64,000 nt of DNA, taken from positions 434,001-498,000 of the forward strand of contig QWDQ01000002.1 in the NCBI GenBank assembly GCA_003868215.1. The letters are read 5' to 3'. A program made the translations under genes and the position numbers. Below, piece by piece: positions 1 through 10,653 of this stretch. Origin of the DNA: Pseudophaeomoniella oleicola (lineage: Eukaryota > Ascomycota > Eurotiomycetes > Phaeomoniellales > Phaeomoniellaceae). How positions within the stretch are numbered: the first letter of the stretch is position 1; every line of letters starts with the position of its first letter. The notes beneath the pieces were generated by a model, which had not been told where the DNA came from, made no database searches, and saw only the letters and a program-made list of their open reading frames with translations.

Positions 1-335
1 TGCTCCGGAGGAGTCCAATTGTCATACTCGACGAAGTAAGTTTCTTCTTCCATGTTATCTCTCTCCCTACCTTCCCCTCCAGACCCTCCAAAGAAAACCC
101 TGCTAACCCTCTTCTTCTCTCTTTTTTTCAGGCCACAGCCTCAATCGACACCGAAACGGCGCTCGCGATCCAAGAAGTCCTGCACGAAGAGATGCGCGAA
201 AGCACCGTGATCACGATCGCGCACCGTCTCGAGGCCGTCAAGTACGCGCAGTACTGCGTCGTGTTGGGAAAGGGGAAGCTGATTCGAAGTGGAACGAAGG
301 AGGAGATTCTGGGGGACGGGGTTTCTGAAGGGTGA
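1..335 (+). CDS. ABC transporter, ABCC/MRP type, C-terminal end (partial)
   Basis: This is the last part of the second nucleotide-binding domain of an ABC exporter; the rest lies upstream of the window. Exon 1 (bases 3-35 in frame) reads LRRSPIVILDE, the Walker B strand with its catalytic Glu. A 96-bp GT-AG intron (36-131) follows, and exon 2 (132-335) opens with ATASID, the D-loop form typical of the ABCC family. Next come TIAHRLEAV, the H-loop with its switch His, and a closing strand VLGKGKLIRSGTKEEIL. The protein ends 30 residues or so after the H-loop, as is usual for the family. The intron splits the Walker B/D-loop block exactly in phase 0. Substrate cannot be judged from this fragment. 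Confidence 0.9.
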   Translation, partial: LRRSPIVILDEVSFFFHVISLPTFPSRPSKENPANPLLLSFFQATASIDTETALAIQEVLHEEMRESTVITIAHRLEAVKYAQYCVVLGKGKLIRSGTKEEILGDGVSEG

Positions 336-1241
336 GCTTTGGGAGGAGGGAGAAAGAGGGATCATGGGAATTGTAGTTGTGATTGAAAATTGCGATAGTG
401 ATTGGAAAATGTATGTGTGAGAGAGAGAGAGAGGGAGACGTCACTTTTGAAAAATTGGACGAAGAAAGATTCCATCTTTCTCGGAAATATTTATTATTTA
501 TAGGTATGTCGGAAAGTGTCCTCGGCAGTGGTGCAAATAGATCACACACTCACACATTCCTCTCCCTTCTTCTCTCCTCTTGCCTATTACTTTCTGACTG
601 ACTGATCGATCGATCGACCGAATTCTCCTCGCTTCGAACCGAGTCTATAGAAGATACATATTATTGAAAAAAAAGTAAGTAACAAGAATTGTATATTTGT
701 CTTTGAAACATAAGCGACTCTTTTTCGTCAAAATTCATACTGATCTCCAAGACGGGTTTGATCCTAGGCCGTTGAGATTTCCTGGGTGATTGTCGGAATT
801 GCCCAGGGGACAGAAGAGATGTTTTGCCTCTCTGAAGGGGGTGAAGTAGGATTCCGGTTGACAGCTCTTTGGCTATATGATCCAGGACTGGGTTCGAGAA
901 TCATGGCCTGTGTGAACGTCGGCTTGCCTCGCATCCGGGCCGCGGTCTTCTCTGTCACAAGCGTGAGTGGGTAGTCGGTCTGCATGTCCACTGCTGGAGA
1001 CAGAAGTGGTAGTTTCTGTATGGAATGGAGACAGAAGCTTTCGTCTAAGTAGCGCAAAGACTTTGCATTGGCGTGTCTGCACGATCGTCGTGATCCCATC
1101 CTGGACGTCCTTGCGTTTATGGGGAAGTGAGTTCGAAGCTGTCTGCTCACGAAGCTGGTGAGCCGGGCCGTGGGACAAGACCAAGCCAGACCAACCAGCA
1201 TTGGTGATCATGATATCCTCGGCTTATGATGAGTTCGTCCT
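336..1241. other. intergenic, convergent 3' ends
   Basis: The spacer lies between the ABC transporter stop and the convergent GEP4 stop. It holds a GA-rich run near 417-436 and a short GATC repeat near 604-617. Two overlapping minus-strand open frames (145 and 112 codons) lie in different frames, look like no family and are not called. Confidence 0.6.
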
Positions 1242-1985
1242 TCAGTCCGACTTGTTATTCTGTCCTTGGACGTCTTCCTTCACCACAAATTCGGCGAGAC
1301 TTCCAACCTCCGGACTGACTGGAGCCACATTTTCGTTCAAATTGTTGTATCGATATCGTTCGGCCCAAGTATAGAACCACTCCCCCCAGCCTACGCTCCC
1401 TCTCTTCTTGCTCGGGGTTTCCGGGTCCTTCCAGCCATCGGTGATATACACACTCCAACTGCCCATGAGCCGCGCCATGAGGACATCTGTGAACAGTCTG
1501 TCGCCAACAACGGCGATCTCTTTCGGGTCGCTTGTGACGCCCTTTTCTCTGAAATGTTCCAGGACCATTGGTGCGATTACAGGTTTAATCTGCTTCTCCC
1601 CCTTATGATGTAGGACCGGTAGGCTGAGTTCCTTCTCAATAATGTCTACCTCTCCATCGTACTCAGCTTTCGCCCCAGCACGATTGCTCACCACTAGAAT
1701 CGAGTCCTTATTTGAGGAGAAGGGTTCGGTCTTGCGCAGTGCTTCTATATATTGCACATAGGCTGGATGGTAATATGGATCGCGCGGGGGGCTGAGTGTG
1801 TTGTCGTTGTCAAGTACTAGACCACGAATAGTAGGGGGATTGTCTTTCTGCAAGGCGGGACCGAGCTGAAGTGGAAGCTTCAAAAGGGTGGGAATGCTGA
1901 GATGCGGCTTGAGAAGCGCAGGGTGAGAGATGAGTGCATTCTCTAAGGCTGATTTCAAAACGCTGCGTGACACAGTACGAACCAT
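1242..1985 (-). CDS. GEP4: Mitochondrial phosphatidylglycerophosphatase, HAD family (Gep4-like)
   Basis: The predicted enzyme removes phosphate from phosphatidylglycerol phosphate at the mitochondrial inner membrane, a step of cardiolipin synthesis. The 247-residue protein has the HAD nucleophile motif DNDNT (D59-T63 in GLVLDNDNTL), the SNRAG strand (motif II) and VGDRLFTDV (motif IV), all in the family order. The N-terminal PALLKPHLSIPTLLKLPLQL aligns in pattern with yeast Gep4. I chose the ATG at 1985 because family similarity begins there. An in-frame ATG at 2072 would add 29 residues, a Leu/Ser-rich stretch that could be a longer mitochondrial presequence. There is no intron. It is head to head with SMD3, 385 bp away. 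The family call is firm; the start is less so. Confidence 0.9.
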   Translation of the reverse strand: MVRTVSRSVLKSALENALISHPALLKPHLSIPTLLKLPLQLGPALQKDNPPTIRGLVLDNDNTLSPPRDPYYHPAYVQYIEALRKTEPFSSNKDSILVVSNRAGAKAEYDGEVDIIEKELSLPVLHHKGEKQIKPVIAPMVLEHFREKGVTSDPKEIAVVGDRLFTDVLMARLMGSWSVYITDGWKDPETPSKKRGSVGWGEWFYTWAERYRYNNLNENVAPVSPEVGSLAEFVVKEDVQGQNNKSD

Positions 1986-2370
1986 AACGATTGTGCTGAT
2001 TCTAGGACCTAAAGAGAGAAGACTGCGAAACCACAGATAAGACGAACAGAGCACTACTATGGAAATTATCAAGAGATGTTACTTCGAGTACTTGCAGAAG
2101 TTTGGAGAGATCGAAGCTCTTATAAAATTGTAGCTGCTCTGAGGTCCTTCGTACAATGCGGCTCTTCAAGCTTAATTTTTAGGCGGAAAATCCACATTTC
2201 ACATTGGTCTTCCGCTCCGCAACTCTGCGCCGCTGTGATCAAAGTCAAGGCGACAATATCCTCCATACACCTGATATCCTTGTGTCGCACGTCTGTACTA
2301 CGTTTCGCGACTCATAGGGAATACGCGACATTATACATTTCATAGTTGGTCCTTCTGCAATATCTTCACG
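1986..2370. promoter_or_regulatory. shared divergent promoter region GEP4/SMD3
   Basis: A 385-bp gap separates two head-to-head start codons, so it must carry both promoters and leaders. No clear TATA box or repeated operator is visible to me. Confidence 0.45.
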
Positions 2371-2820
2371 ATGGGCAAACTCACCTCCACCATCGGCATA
2401 CCGATCAAGCTCCTCAACGAAGCACAGGTATGTGTTACTCTGTCGTTGGTGAAAAGCGTGTCGCTGATGAGGGACCTAGGGTCATGTTGTCACGCTTGAA
2501 ATTACCTCTGGTCAAGTTTACCGTGGCCATCTTCTTGAAGGTAAGCCTGCGCTTGCTCAGAAGGAAATACCGCTAATCGCTGCACAGCTGAGGACAACAT
2601 GAATGTTCAATTGAAAGACATCACGGTGACCGCTCGTGACGGCCGTGTATCACATCTTGACCAAGTCTATATCCGAGGCTCCCACATCCGGTACATCATC
2701 GTCCCAGATATGCTTAGGAATGCGCCAATGTTCAGGAACAAGGCACAGAGAGGTCGGGGTGTTGGGCTGGCCAGAGGAAGGGCAACTGTCAACAGGGCAA
2801 GGGCTGGAAGAAGAGGTTGA
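2371..2820 (+). CDS. SMD3: Small nuclear ribonucleoprotein Sm D3
   Basis: Core Sm-ring protein of the spliceosomal snRNPs, acting in the nucleus. There are three exons: 2371-2427, 2480-2540 and 2588-2820, with introns of 52 and 47 bp; phases agree and the product is 116 residues. Exon 1 gives [19 protein letters not shown]. Exon 2 supplies the Sm1 fold ([20 protein letters not shown]), and exon 3 the Sm2 motif ([17 protein letters not shown]). The C-terminal tail is rich in RG ([11 protein letters not shown]), the region methylated in SmD proteins. Length and intron-rich 5' end fit the fungal family. The ATG at 2371 gives the conserved MGKL start. Confidence 0.95.
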
Positions 2821-3362
2821 AAAGAAGGGCTACTCGGTACTGTTTTATTGCTCGTTCATCAAAAAAGGTTACGACTACGGATTGCGGCGCTCATGGTCTG
2901 AGTTCGGTATTTGGAAGGAGCGGTTGGCTCCTGGTTTGCTACGGCAGCAGTCTTCAGAGAGATGCCAAGTGTTCCATAGACCAGTATGGCAGGTCACATC
3001 CTCGCAGAGTAGAGACCTGCTACATGACCGTTGAGATTGGAAACTTTGCAAGGATGGACCATAGATACCATGGCGGTGAAAGTGATCCCAAAGTGGCTAC
3101 ACGCTCGGTCAAACAAATCGAGATGCCTCAGGCAAATCTTGCTCACTTCATATCTCATAGCCCTGGTAACTAGTGTACGAAGTCATATACTGGGAAGTCT
3201 GTTAAGCCAACCTGGTCATGTCCCGCCCACCATGTGCCAAGGATTCCGCTGCCCGCATCTTGATTGATTATCAAAAGCTCAAGTTGCAGACATACTACAG
3301 TACTAAGATCCGTCGACCATCGCTATGAATCTATTTCAATAATAGAGTCTGAATAACCTAGA
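2821..3362. other. intergenic
   Basis: Between SMD3 and the IRC6-like gene on the same strand. Several overlapping short open frames are present but none looks coding. I see no repeat or RNA gene. Confidence 0.6.
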
Positions 3363-4721
3363 ATGGATGCAAGTGATGCATCAGCTTCAGCCGATGTAGA
3401 GGCCAAGATCAGGACCTCGCCTCTTCGTGTACTAGTTCTCTGTCCATCGACCCCTCCATCTACTTCCGTAACCCCTCCACCACAAGCTCCAGCAACTCCT
3501 CTGGAAAACCCTCCGCTATCACGACTACTTGTTCCCCCGTTCCTTGAGGCTTTGACATCAGTTGCTCCTTCTTCAGATACGCAATCATATTCAGGATATA
3601 CATCGCATCCACCTCTACAGCTTCGGACGCAGTACTATAATGCCGATGTCGGGATATGGGTCGACGAAATACCCTACGCTCAATCCAGTTCGACTTCAAG
3701 GAATGAAGATCAATCAAGCCATGGCTCGGTAACGGACGATGAGATTCCGTCATTGTCTTCCTACAAGTCACTGTTACTGTCTCCAGAAGCTAGAGAAGTT
3801 CGAGATGTCATCGGGGCAGTTGTTGTTACCATCCCGCTCCCAGAATCATCTGTAGCAGTACAAGGGAGCAAGGCGGATCTCGCTCAGGAGGGTACACGTT
3901 CAGAACTACAGAATTATGCAGAGTTTCTTCATGCTATCACGGAAATTAGAGACGAGGTCGAAAGTGAACGAGGCAGTGATGTGGCAGGTCTTATCGTCCT
4001 TACAGCTACCACTAGAAGCACTCATACGACGGACAAGATGGAGCAAGAGGGTCTTGATGCTGTCGTGGGCACGTGGGAGGAAGGGCTTTTAGAGCAAGGT
4101 ATCCTTGGGTGGGATGTTGTGGCATGGCAAGCACCGGCAGGTCCGGAGCCAAAAGAAGACAGGGATGACGCTGCCACCAATGAATACGGCGAGAAACTTG
4201 GTATTCCTCGAGTTATCGAAATTTTGGAAGCAGTGGACTGGTTCGCTGGAAGGAACGCGAGTCTCGGCCCTCACGACGACGCGTCAGGCGATGAAGGTGA
4301 AATCGAGTTCGCAAACGGTCCCGAAGACGAGATTGAGATGCGGAAAGAAATGATGGGCCTGAGCATGGCGATACGATACCCCGAACTTGACCAATCGGAT
4401 GACGAGCAAGACAGCGACTACGAATCCGGGATTGTCCCCCCTGAAGGCATCATCATGCAGCAAAGGCCATCCAAGCAGGCGCGCGAAGGCCTCCTCTCAG
4501 GTTCCGCGAAAGCAGAGCGGGAAGCGTTCCCAGGTGGTGGACCATCATTTTTGGACAATGTCGATGTGGATGCCGATAATGACGAGGAATTCAAGATAGA
4601 GTCACTACCGGGGCTAATGGACAGGGTATTGGCAATTAAAGAACAGGCAGCGGGGATGCAGAAAGAAGAAAAGGAACGATTTGCGAAGAAGGAAATCGAG
4701 AAGATCATGGGTGAAATATAA
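3363..4721 (+). CDS. IRC6: Irc6/AAGAB-like adaptin-binding protein
   Basis: A single-exon 452-residue protein of the alpha- and gamma-adaptin-binding (p34/AAGAB, yeast Irc6) family, which helps assemble clathrin adaptor AP-1/AP-2 complexes through a GTPase-like fold. Visible hallmarks are the N-terminal strand RVLVLCPST, the block YYNADVGIWVDEI near residue 90, the strand VIGAVVVTIPLP, and GWDVVAW followed by a basic-acidic linker. The C-terminus is highly acidic (EDEIEMRKEM, DQSDDEQDSDYESG). It ends with LPGLMDRVLAIKEQA and a charged helix KEIEKIMGEI, matching the family tail that binds adaptin. The start ATG is the first in frame. The neighbour MRT4 lies convergent, 254 bp away. No intron is seen. 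Confidence 0.85.
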   Translation: MDASDASASADVEAKIRTSPLRVLVLCPSTPPSTSVTPPPQAPATPLENPPLSRLLVPPFLEALTSVAPSSDTQSYSGYTSHPPLQLRTQYYNADVGIWVDEIPYAQSSSTSRNEDQSSHGSVTDDEIPSLSSYKSLLLSPEAREVRDVIGAVVVTIPLPESSVAVQGSKADLAQEGTRSELQNYAEFLHAITEIRDEVESERGSDVAGLIVLTATTRSTHTTDKMEQEGLDAVVGTWEEGLLEQGILGWDVVAWQAPAGPEPKEDRDDAATNEYGEKLGIPRVIEILEAVDWFAGRNASLGPHDDASGDEGEIEFANGPEDEIEMRKEMMGLSMAIRYPELDQSDDEQDSDYESGIVPPEGIIMQQRPSKQAREGLLSGSAKAEREAFPGGGPSFLDNVDVDADNDEEFKIESLPGLMDRVLAIKEQAAGMQKEEKERFAKKEIEKIMGEI

Positions 4722-4975
4722 TAAATGATTAATGATTCGTCATTGCCACTTTCAATTGCGACTAGCTGGCTAGTTGTGTCCGACTCAGCACGGAACCGAC
4801 TTGATCAGATAACACAAACTTCTGACATCACTGTACCATGACCTCCTGAGTGGTCGTAGAAATCCATTGTTAGGTCTCCCCCACCCTTGGATTTTGAACG
4901 CCGAAACGCCATTGCAATGCATCGTAGACTCATGAAAAATGAGAATCACAGACAGATGACAGACCCCCCTCTACT

Positions 4976-5740
4976 TTACTCCTCGACCTCCATATCCTCA
5001 TCGGCATCCAGCGCTTTCACCTCCCCACTTGATTTCTCCCACACGGCCAGTAGTCTCACTCTGAATTCGGCCATCCTGACACCAAAGATCTTTAATAGAG
5101 TCGTCTGCCTTGAATCGAGCACCTCTCTTTCTCTACACACCACGAATCCTTCATCGTCGTCGTCCATCCCGCTCGCAGCCTCCTCGAGGAAGACCTTGCC
5201 CTTAACGATCTTTGTCGGTAGTCCCAACTTTCTCAACTGTGGATCTAATGACATCGGTATCGGGTCGTCCTGGCCAGCCTCAACATTGTATTGTGTATAC
5301 AACTCCTGACCCCTCGGTAACGTGAACGTCGAGGCCGCAACATTCCCACTCCTCGCAAAATCTGGCCGTTTCGCGCTTTCCAAGACCTGTCTGAGGTTCC
5401 CTTCATCCCGATCGGTGAACAGCAATCCGACTTCTCCCTTCAGGTAAGGCGTCAAACCCTCCACACCATCTTCACACGCCGTCTGGGGGGTCGTCCCCAG
5501 CGCAATGGCCATGATACGGGTCTTGCCCATCATGACGCGGGACTGCGAGCCGTCGGCGGAAAGGGTGTTGCGGAGATCTTTGATGAAAGAATTGCGCATG
5601 TCGGCGACGGAGAAGACATAGACGTACGGGTGCGATGAGGTGGCGGATTGGATCTGTTGAGCGAGCACCTTCTTCTGTTCGGGTGTCTTTTTGGTGGTTT
5701 TGGAGGTGGGTATAACGCGGTTGCGTTTTGATCTGGGCAT
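4976..5740 (-). CDS. MRT4: Ribosome assembly factor Mrt4
   Basis: A nucleolar factor that holds the place of ribosomal stalk protein P0 on pre-60S particles and is later exchanged for it. The single-exon 254-residue protein begins MPRSKRNRVIPTSKTTKKTPEQK, a basic N-terminus typical of Mrt4. It continues with the uL10-type block YVFSVADMRNSFIKDLRN and GKTRIMAIALG, then the Mrt4-specific insertion domain with GLTPYLKGEVGLLFTD and FTLPRGQELYTQYNVEAGQDDPIPMS. The end is acidic (DADEDMEVEE). Length matches the family. It is divergent from PHS1 (452 bp between ATGs). Confidence 0.95.
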   Translation of the reverse strand: MPRSKRNRVIPTSKTTKKTPEQKKVLAQQIQSATSSHPYVYVFSVADMRNSFIKDLRNTLSADGSQSRVMMGKTRIMAIALGTTPQTACEDGVEGLTPYLKGEVGLLFTDRDEGNLRQVLESAKRPDFARSGNVAASTFTLPRGQELYTQYNVEAGQDDPIPMSLDPQLRKLGLPTKIVKGKVFLEEAASGMDDDDEGFVVCREREVLDSRQTTLLKIFGVRMAEFRVRLLAVWEKSSGEVKALDADEDMEVEE

Positions 5741-6192
5741 TGTGGCGAGCTGTGGGCTCTACTTTCGATTATGAAGAAGAAATGTTCCTACAACTTCCTT
5801 GTGCGAAAAGATCAGAAGTTGCACAGCAGAATACTGAGTATAGACGTTGAGGACTAATTATCTTGTCGTAGAAAAAAGATAGCGAAATGGCGGGCGGTCA
5901 ATCAACTTTTTTTCTTAGTATAATTAATTGTCAATTTTCTGCCGCAATTAAAGCCAAGATTTCGCGGAGATCCCGGAGTGGTCCAAGCTCCTCGTAGCTC
6001 GACACTCAATTGGCTCAACATTTCCCGAGGTAGCTTACACTTCTATGGCCGCCTTTTTTTCTCAGATTTGACGTAGCGACAACTACTGTTTCTTGCCAGG
6101 CGCATGTGCATTTACGTTAATTTGGTCTCTCCAGCTGTTGCGCCCTTTCATTTCCTGATTGACGCTCCCATTTTCTACTCTCAACGACCAAT
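5741..6192. promoter_or_regulatory. shared divergent promoter region MRT4/PHS1
   Basis: A 452-bp gap between two start codons. A reverse CCAAT box (ATTGG) lies at 6009-6013. AT-rich stretches occur near 5900-5940. Nothing else recognisable. Confidence 0.4.
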
Positions 6193-7034
6193 ATGGCGCC
6201 TCGCACGGGGAGTCCGACCCTCACGACGCCCCGCGGTACACCCGCTCCCTCTCAATCATCCTCATTGAAGAGTCGCTACCTGGTCGTCTACAACCTCATC
6301 TCATTCTGCCTCTGGACCACCCTGACCCTCCGCACCCTGATCCTGATCCCCATCCTCTCCCCGGCCAACAAACTGCACGGCCTCTACGACCACCTGTTCA
6401 ACCCGCTGCTGATCTTCACGCAATCCCTCGCGATCCTCGAAGTCTTCCACGCCGCGTTCGGACTCGTGCGCGCTTCGCCCGTCACGACTTTCATGCAGGT
6501 CGCGAGCCGGTATCTCGTCGTTTGGTTCGTCGCATACGTCTTTCCCGAGATCATCGTGGGCAAGGTTTTACCGGTGGGCGGGATCAGGCCGGCGAGTCCG
6601 TGGGGCCCGAGAGCTTTCGCGGGGTGTCTGTCTGCTTGGGGCATCACTGAGATGATCAAGTATGGGTACTTTGTGTATCAGTTAGGGTTAGGAGGGGCGC
6701 CGTCTTGGTTGAATTGGTTGAGGTACAATACTTTCTTCGTCCTCTACCCTCTCGGCATCTCCAGCGAAGTCACCCTCATCTATCTCGCCCTCCGACCCTC
6801 CGCCATCATCAGTCCCTATTACACCTGGTTCCTAATCGCGAACCTCGTCATCTACGTCCCAGGTACGTCTCTCATTCGCCCATCCATCCATCCATTAACC
6901 CTCCCTCTTCCGTATGAGTCAAGAGCCAATTCGAAAAAATCTAACCAATATTTTAAACAGGGAGCTATATCCTATACACCCACATGATGAAGCAAAGACG
7001 AAGAGTCCTCAAGGGCAAATCGAAGAGTCAGTAA
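6193..7034 (+). CDS. PHS1: Very-long-chain 3-hydroxyacyl-CoA dehydratase (Phs1/HACD)
   Basis: An endoplasmic reticulum membrane enzyme for the third step of fatty-acid elongation: dehydration of 3-hydroxyacyl-CoA to trans-2-enoyl-CoA, needed for sphingolipid fatty acids. Exons are 6193-6862 and 6961-7034 (intron 98 bp, phase 1), giving 247 residues. The first helix begins YLVVYNLISFCLWTTLTLR. The catalytic pair sits in YPLGISSE: Tyr185 and Glu192, seven residues apart as in yeast (Tyr149/Glu156). NWLRYNTFFVLYP is also conserved. The last five residues KSKSQ fit a KxKxx ER-retrieval signal and are encoded by exon 2, so splicing decides whether the signal is present. Unspliced read-through would replace them with an unrelated 40-residue tail. 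Confidence 0.95.
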
Positions 7035-7663
7035 GACCCAGACCATCGTCGAAAGCCCATCCCCCCCACCTTGTAAGAAGAGAAAAAAAAGAATACCTCG
7101 AAAATATGAAATTTTCGGCAGCAGGTACCTACCTACCTACATTTTGCGCTTCATACCTAGGTAAGGTAGGTACCTATCTTAGATCTGAATTGAAATACAT
7201 ACATACATACAAGACTTTCAAAAAGAAAAGAAATGTTCCCCTAATTTTTCCATTGTCGATGGTGGTGAGATATTGTATTCAGTCCTCCGTTCACGAATCC
7301 TGGATTCCGGGAACCCCCCTCCCTGCGAAAGAAACAAATTTAATTAATATATCACCTTACCCAATGCCTGCACGTTGCCTACCATGAGAAACATGCAAAA
7401 TTTTATTTCCAAGTCACACAATGTATATATATATGTTCCTGTCATTTCGTACAAATTCTTGGGTAATCATATTATCATACAAGGTCTATAGCTATCTTAT
7501 GTAGGACTAAACAAACTGGATTGAAACGCCTTAGAACGCGAAGGGCCTGTGATTCTATACCTATCCTTCTAATAATGATGATTCCCAAACGCAGGCTATG
7601 CGGTACCAAAGAGCAGACAGAACGTGGCTCGAGGCTCTAATCTAGATGAAACCCTCGGAAACG
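7035..7663. other. intergenic, convergent 3' ends
   Basis: Between PHS1 and the convergent phosphodiesterase gene. It contains a patch of TACCTACC/GGTAGGTA elements at about 7126-7180 and a CATA tract at about 7197-7211. No coding signal. Confidence 0.6.
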
Positions 7664-9095
7664 TCATATAAGAAGAAGGTAATAAGAGGCCAGAATAACC
7701 ACAGCACTAGCAATCGCAGTCATATGACCGGATGGAATGCCGCTTGCAGCACTTGTGCTTACAGTCCTTCCACAACAGCTGTCTCTGTTGTATGTTACAT
7801 TGTTCAGATTGGCGGCAACCTGAAAGACACTTCCGTTGAAATTGCCGTAGTTGTAGTAATCAACCAACAAGTAATTTGGCGGTCGTCCCCAAGTAGCGGT
7901 GCAGTTGTTCGCCATCGTTGCCAGGCTGCCGTACGTTTCGGTTGCCGCATTCGTCTCGTTCATCAAGGTGTACACGGGAACTAGGAGAGAGAACGACCCA
8001 AGAGTGAGATCGACGTTCAAATTGTGATTCGCCATAAACATGCGATTCGTGCGCGGCAGAGCACCGGCATAGCCTGGCGGTGGTCGCTCTGCAGTGCAAG
8101 GGAACGCTCGTTGGGTGGGCGAGAAAGGTGATTCCCACATTTGACCAAACTCATCCATCAGCCAAGGGATGGCAGTCTGATTAGCATTGTAATCGAGCAT
8201 TGTGACCAGCCGTTTATTAGTCAGGATCATCTCGGATAGTATGGGCCAGTCTCTGACAGCCATCGGGACTCTGGATGGAGTATAAACGTATCTCATGAGC
8301 CCAGAGTCGGCGAAAGGGGCAGTATAGTTGCCGGCGTTGACGAGATCATCATTTCCCATCAGAATGGTTATCACATCATAGGGGTTAGCGGCTAGCCACC
8401 TCCGTACGGTGGTCAAGTAATCGACTAGAGTGCCTGCATTAAGCAGGTCGCAAGATGTGTGGCACAAATACATTGTGCCGTTGACCAGATGTGTCTGAAA
8501 TTGTACTATCGGTTGTCAGTACAAACAAATCAATGCTGGTTGAAGAGAGCTTACACATGCGGACTCCATCGTTCAACTGGGTAGTCACATCCAATACCTG
8601 ATTGGCAGCTGCATTGCCCGAGCGAATGAAGGGACTATTATGAGCAGCAACGTAGGTGATGTTGGAAAACCTCCTGGTACAGAATTCGGGATGACCATTG
8701 CAAGGCTGAGTGTTAGTCGGTAGTACCGAGGTCGTTGACGTTGCATTGTGTCTAGCGGTGGTGTTGGCAGTCGTATGTGCTCCACCGGTCAGCAACGTAA
8801 TAGAGGTGGATGAGCTAGACGAGCTGGTTGATGAGTTCGCGGCGGCCATGACACTGGAAAAGTCCGACATGGTTCCGCTTGTTGTGTCTGTAGTGGTGGT
8901 AGAGGTGGAGGGGGAGGTGGTTGTAGGTACACTAGCCGTAGAATCATAATTGATGTATGTGACGTCTGTCCCGGTCGGCATACCATCGGTAGCCGTCGCT
9001 GATGCTGTGCCTGTAAGAGCTGTAGTCGAGGCAGCTCCTACCACTGCCGGACTCAAAGCTAGCAGCGACGACAGTAGGAAAGCCAACAAGGTCAT
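7664..9095 (-). CDS. Secreted PI-PLC X-domain-like phosphodiesterase, probably GPI-anchored
   Basis: Two exons on the minus strand, 9095-8555 and 8505-7664, joined across a 49-bp intron. The join restores the conserved block DGVRM-LQFQTHLVNGTMYLC and gives 460 residues. I chose the ATG at 9095 because it starts a clean signal peptide (MTLLAFLLSSLLALSPAVVGA); an ATG at 9119 adds eight residues. Residues about 22-125 form a Ser/Thr-rich stalk likely to be O-glycosylated. The catalytic barrel carries the two expected active-site histidines, His152 in VAAHNSPF and His196 in LCHTSC. The C-terminus ends in a hydrophobic run preceded by small residues, as in GPI-anchored proteins. Several N-x-S/T sites are present. 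The substrate is unknown; the family is broad and poorly characterised in fungi. Confidence 0.88.
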
Positions 9096-10653
9096 TTTGA
9101 AGGTTGTGCAATAGCCCAAGGGCCTGTGCCCGGATCTTCACTGCAGCTTTGCAACGAGGATGACAATATCCGCCCTCCTCCGAGATAAGTCCTAAGAGCG
9201 TTGCTGAATACCAGAACAGTGCTATAGGCCGATGTTTGGCTATGACATTGAAATAAAGATGAGTATTATGGATTGTTTGGAGACCTCAGGCCGAAGTAGT
9301 GTCCCTGTGGTGAACCCTGATCCAGCGGCTGATGATAGATCTTGGATACAAAAGTGGTCGATTGCAGGGGAGGAAAAGGTAGATGATGATGAATACGAAT
9401 AATACCAATCACACGAGCCGGGAACTCGTGGTGCGAGAAAGGTCAAGAGAAAAAGTCGATGTGAAGCCTTTGGATGTGGTTCGTGGTCTGTGGTCTGTTG
9501 TCTGTTTCGTCTGTTTACTGTAATTTAGGAAGAGGCAGTGGAAGGAGCATAGCCTACCTCACCTCCTTCCGTAGTGAGTGTCGTGAACTGTCTCGCTGTG
9601 CTGTACTGTACTGTACTGTGCCGTAGCTAAAGAGAGATGGCTCGGTGGAGGTTATAGTTATACGTACTACTACGTAGGCAGAGAGATCTTATAAGTAATA
9701 GCCCTAAGATCTACTACCTTGTTGGGTAAAGGGCCTCTGATAAGACTCTATGGATGATCCCCTTTACTCACCAAAACCTGTTGGTCTTACCTAAAGTATT
9801 TGGAAATGATCACTGATTTTTTTCCCTTTGGTCTATGACGTGGGCTTACGCTCCATTACGCTCCCCCCAAACCACACCCTCTTCCTACCTACTACTACTA
9901 CTACTACTACGACTACTACGACGGTACGTACTATGTAATTGGTAACTTACCATCCTACCGCAGTGTTCTCACACTCTTTGCTTGATCCCGAAGGTTCCGG
10001 CTCTCCTGTCATCTCATCTCGGCGAAGCAATTCGTGAACAGTGTGGCTGACGATATCATTTATCATTTACTCGCTCGGTCGTATCAATTAGAGCATCCAT
10101 ACCCGACCTTCCGTTCGTTTGTTCCCTTGAAATCAGAGGGCGTAATCATATTCACCTTTACTTCTTGCCGTCTCGCTGTGACAACGGATCCCCCCCAAGC
10201 TGATAGGCGGCTGATCGACGGCACCACGTACTCAAAAATAACAAGCGTCAGGCTTACCGAGTGGACATATCGAGTCCACTTCCCAGTCGCTTCTTGCTCG
10301 CCTGAAACCATATGCCTTAGTGGTTGATCCCCATTTCCCGTTACTGTGCAGTAGTCCTCTTCTCCAAGGCATTCACAGTCATCATCGCTATCGACGGCCA
10401 AAGTCTCGGAGATCCCGTGGGGAGAAGTTTTGTGTTTCTGTTTCCTGGAAGCTCTTGTAATATTCCATTGCTTCCTCCTCGCTCGGTGGAACGTCTGCCT
10501 CATATAGCTTTTGGAAAGCTACAAGCAGGCTGTTGGGAAGGTCTTGAAGTGGGCTGTGCTTTTCGTCTGTTCCCCTTCGTTGAATATAGTATATGATTGG
10601 CCGACTTTCCCGACGTCACGGTTGTCCATTGCAACGACCATACATCTCAGAAC
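9096..10653. promoter_or_regulatory. long divergent spacer between phosphodiesterase and SUR7-like genes
   Basis: Holds the promoters of two cell-surface proteins. Simple repeats include TACTG units at about 9603-9620 and a CTA tract at about 9888-9928. Palindromic TACGTA-containing elements sit near 9661-9678 and 9924-9936. A C-rich patch is at about 9862-9884. Open frames on both strands look non-coding. An out-of-frame ATG at 10593 precedes the SUR7 start. Confidence 0.45.

Noticed and set aside
625-655. TTCGAA-containing hairpin resembling a tRNA T-arm
   Set aside because: Loop size and stem do not fit, and no other tRNA arms are near.
764-1211. Two overlapping minus-strand open frames (145 and 112 codons) after the ABC transporter
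   Set aside because: They use different frames over the same bases, show no domain or splice pattern, and lie in a convergent 3' region.
7120-7190. TACCTACC-rich patch considered as telomere-like repeat
   Set aside because: Units are not TTAGGG-type, the run is short and similar GGTACC/CTACC bits are scattered across many spacers.
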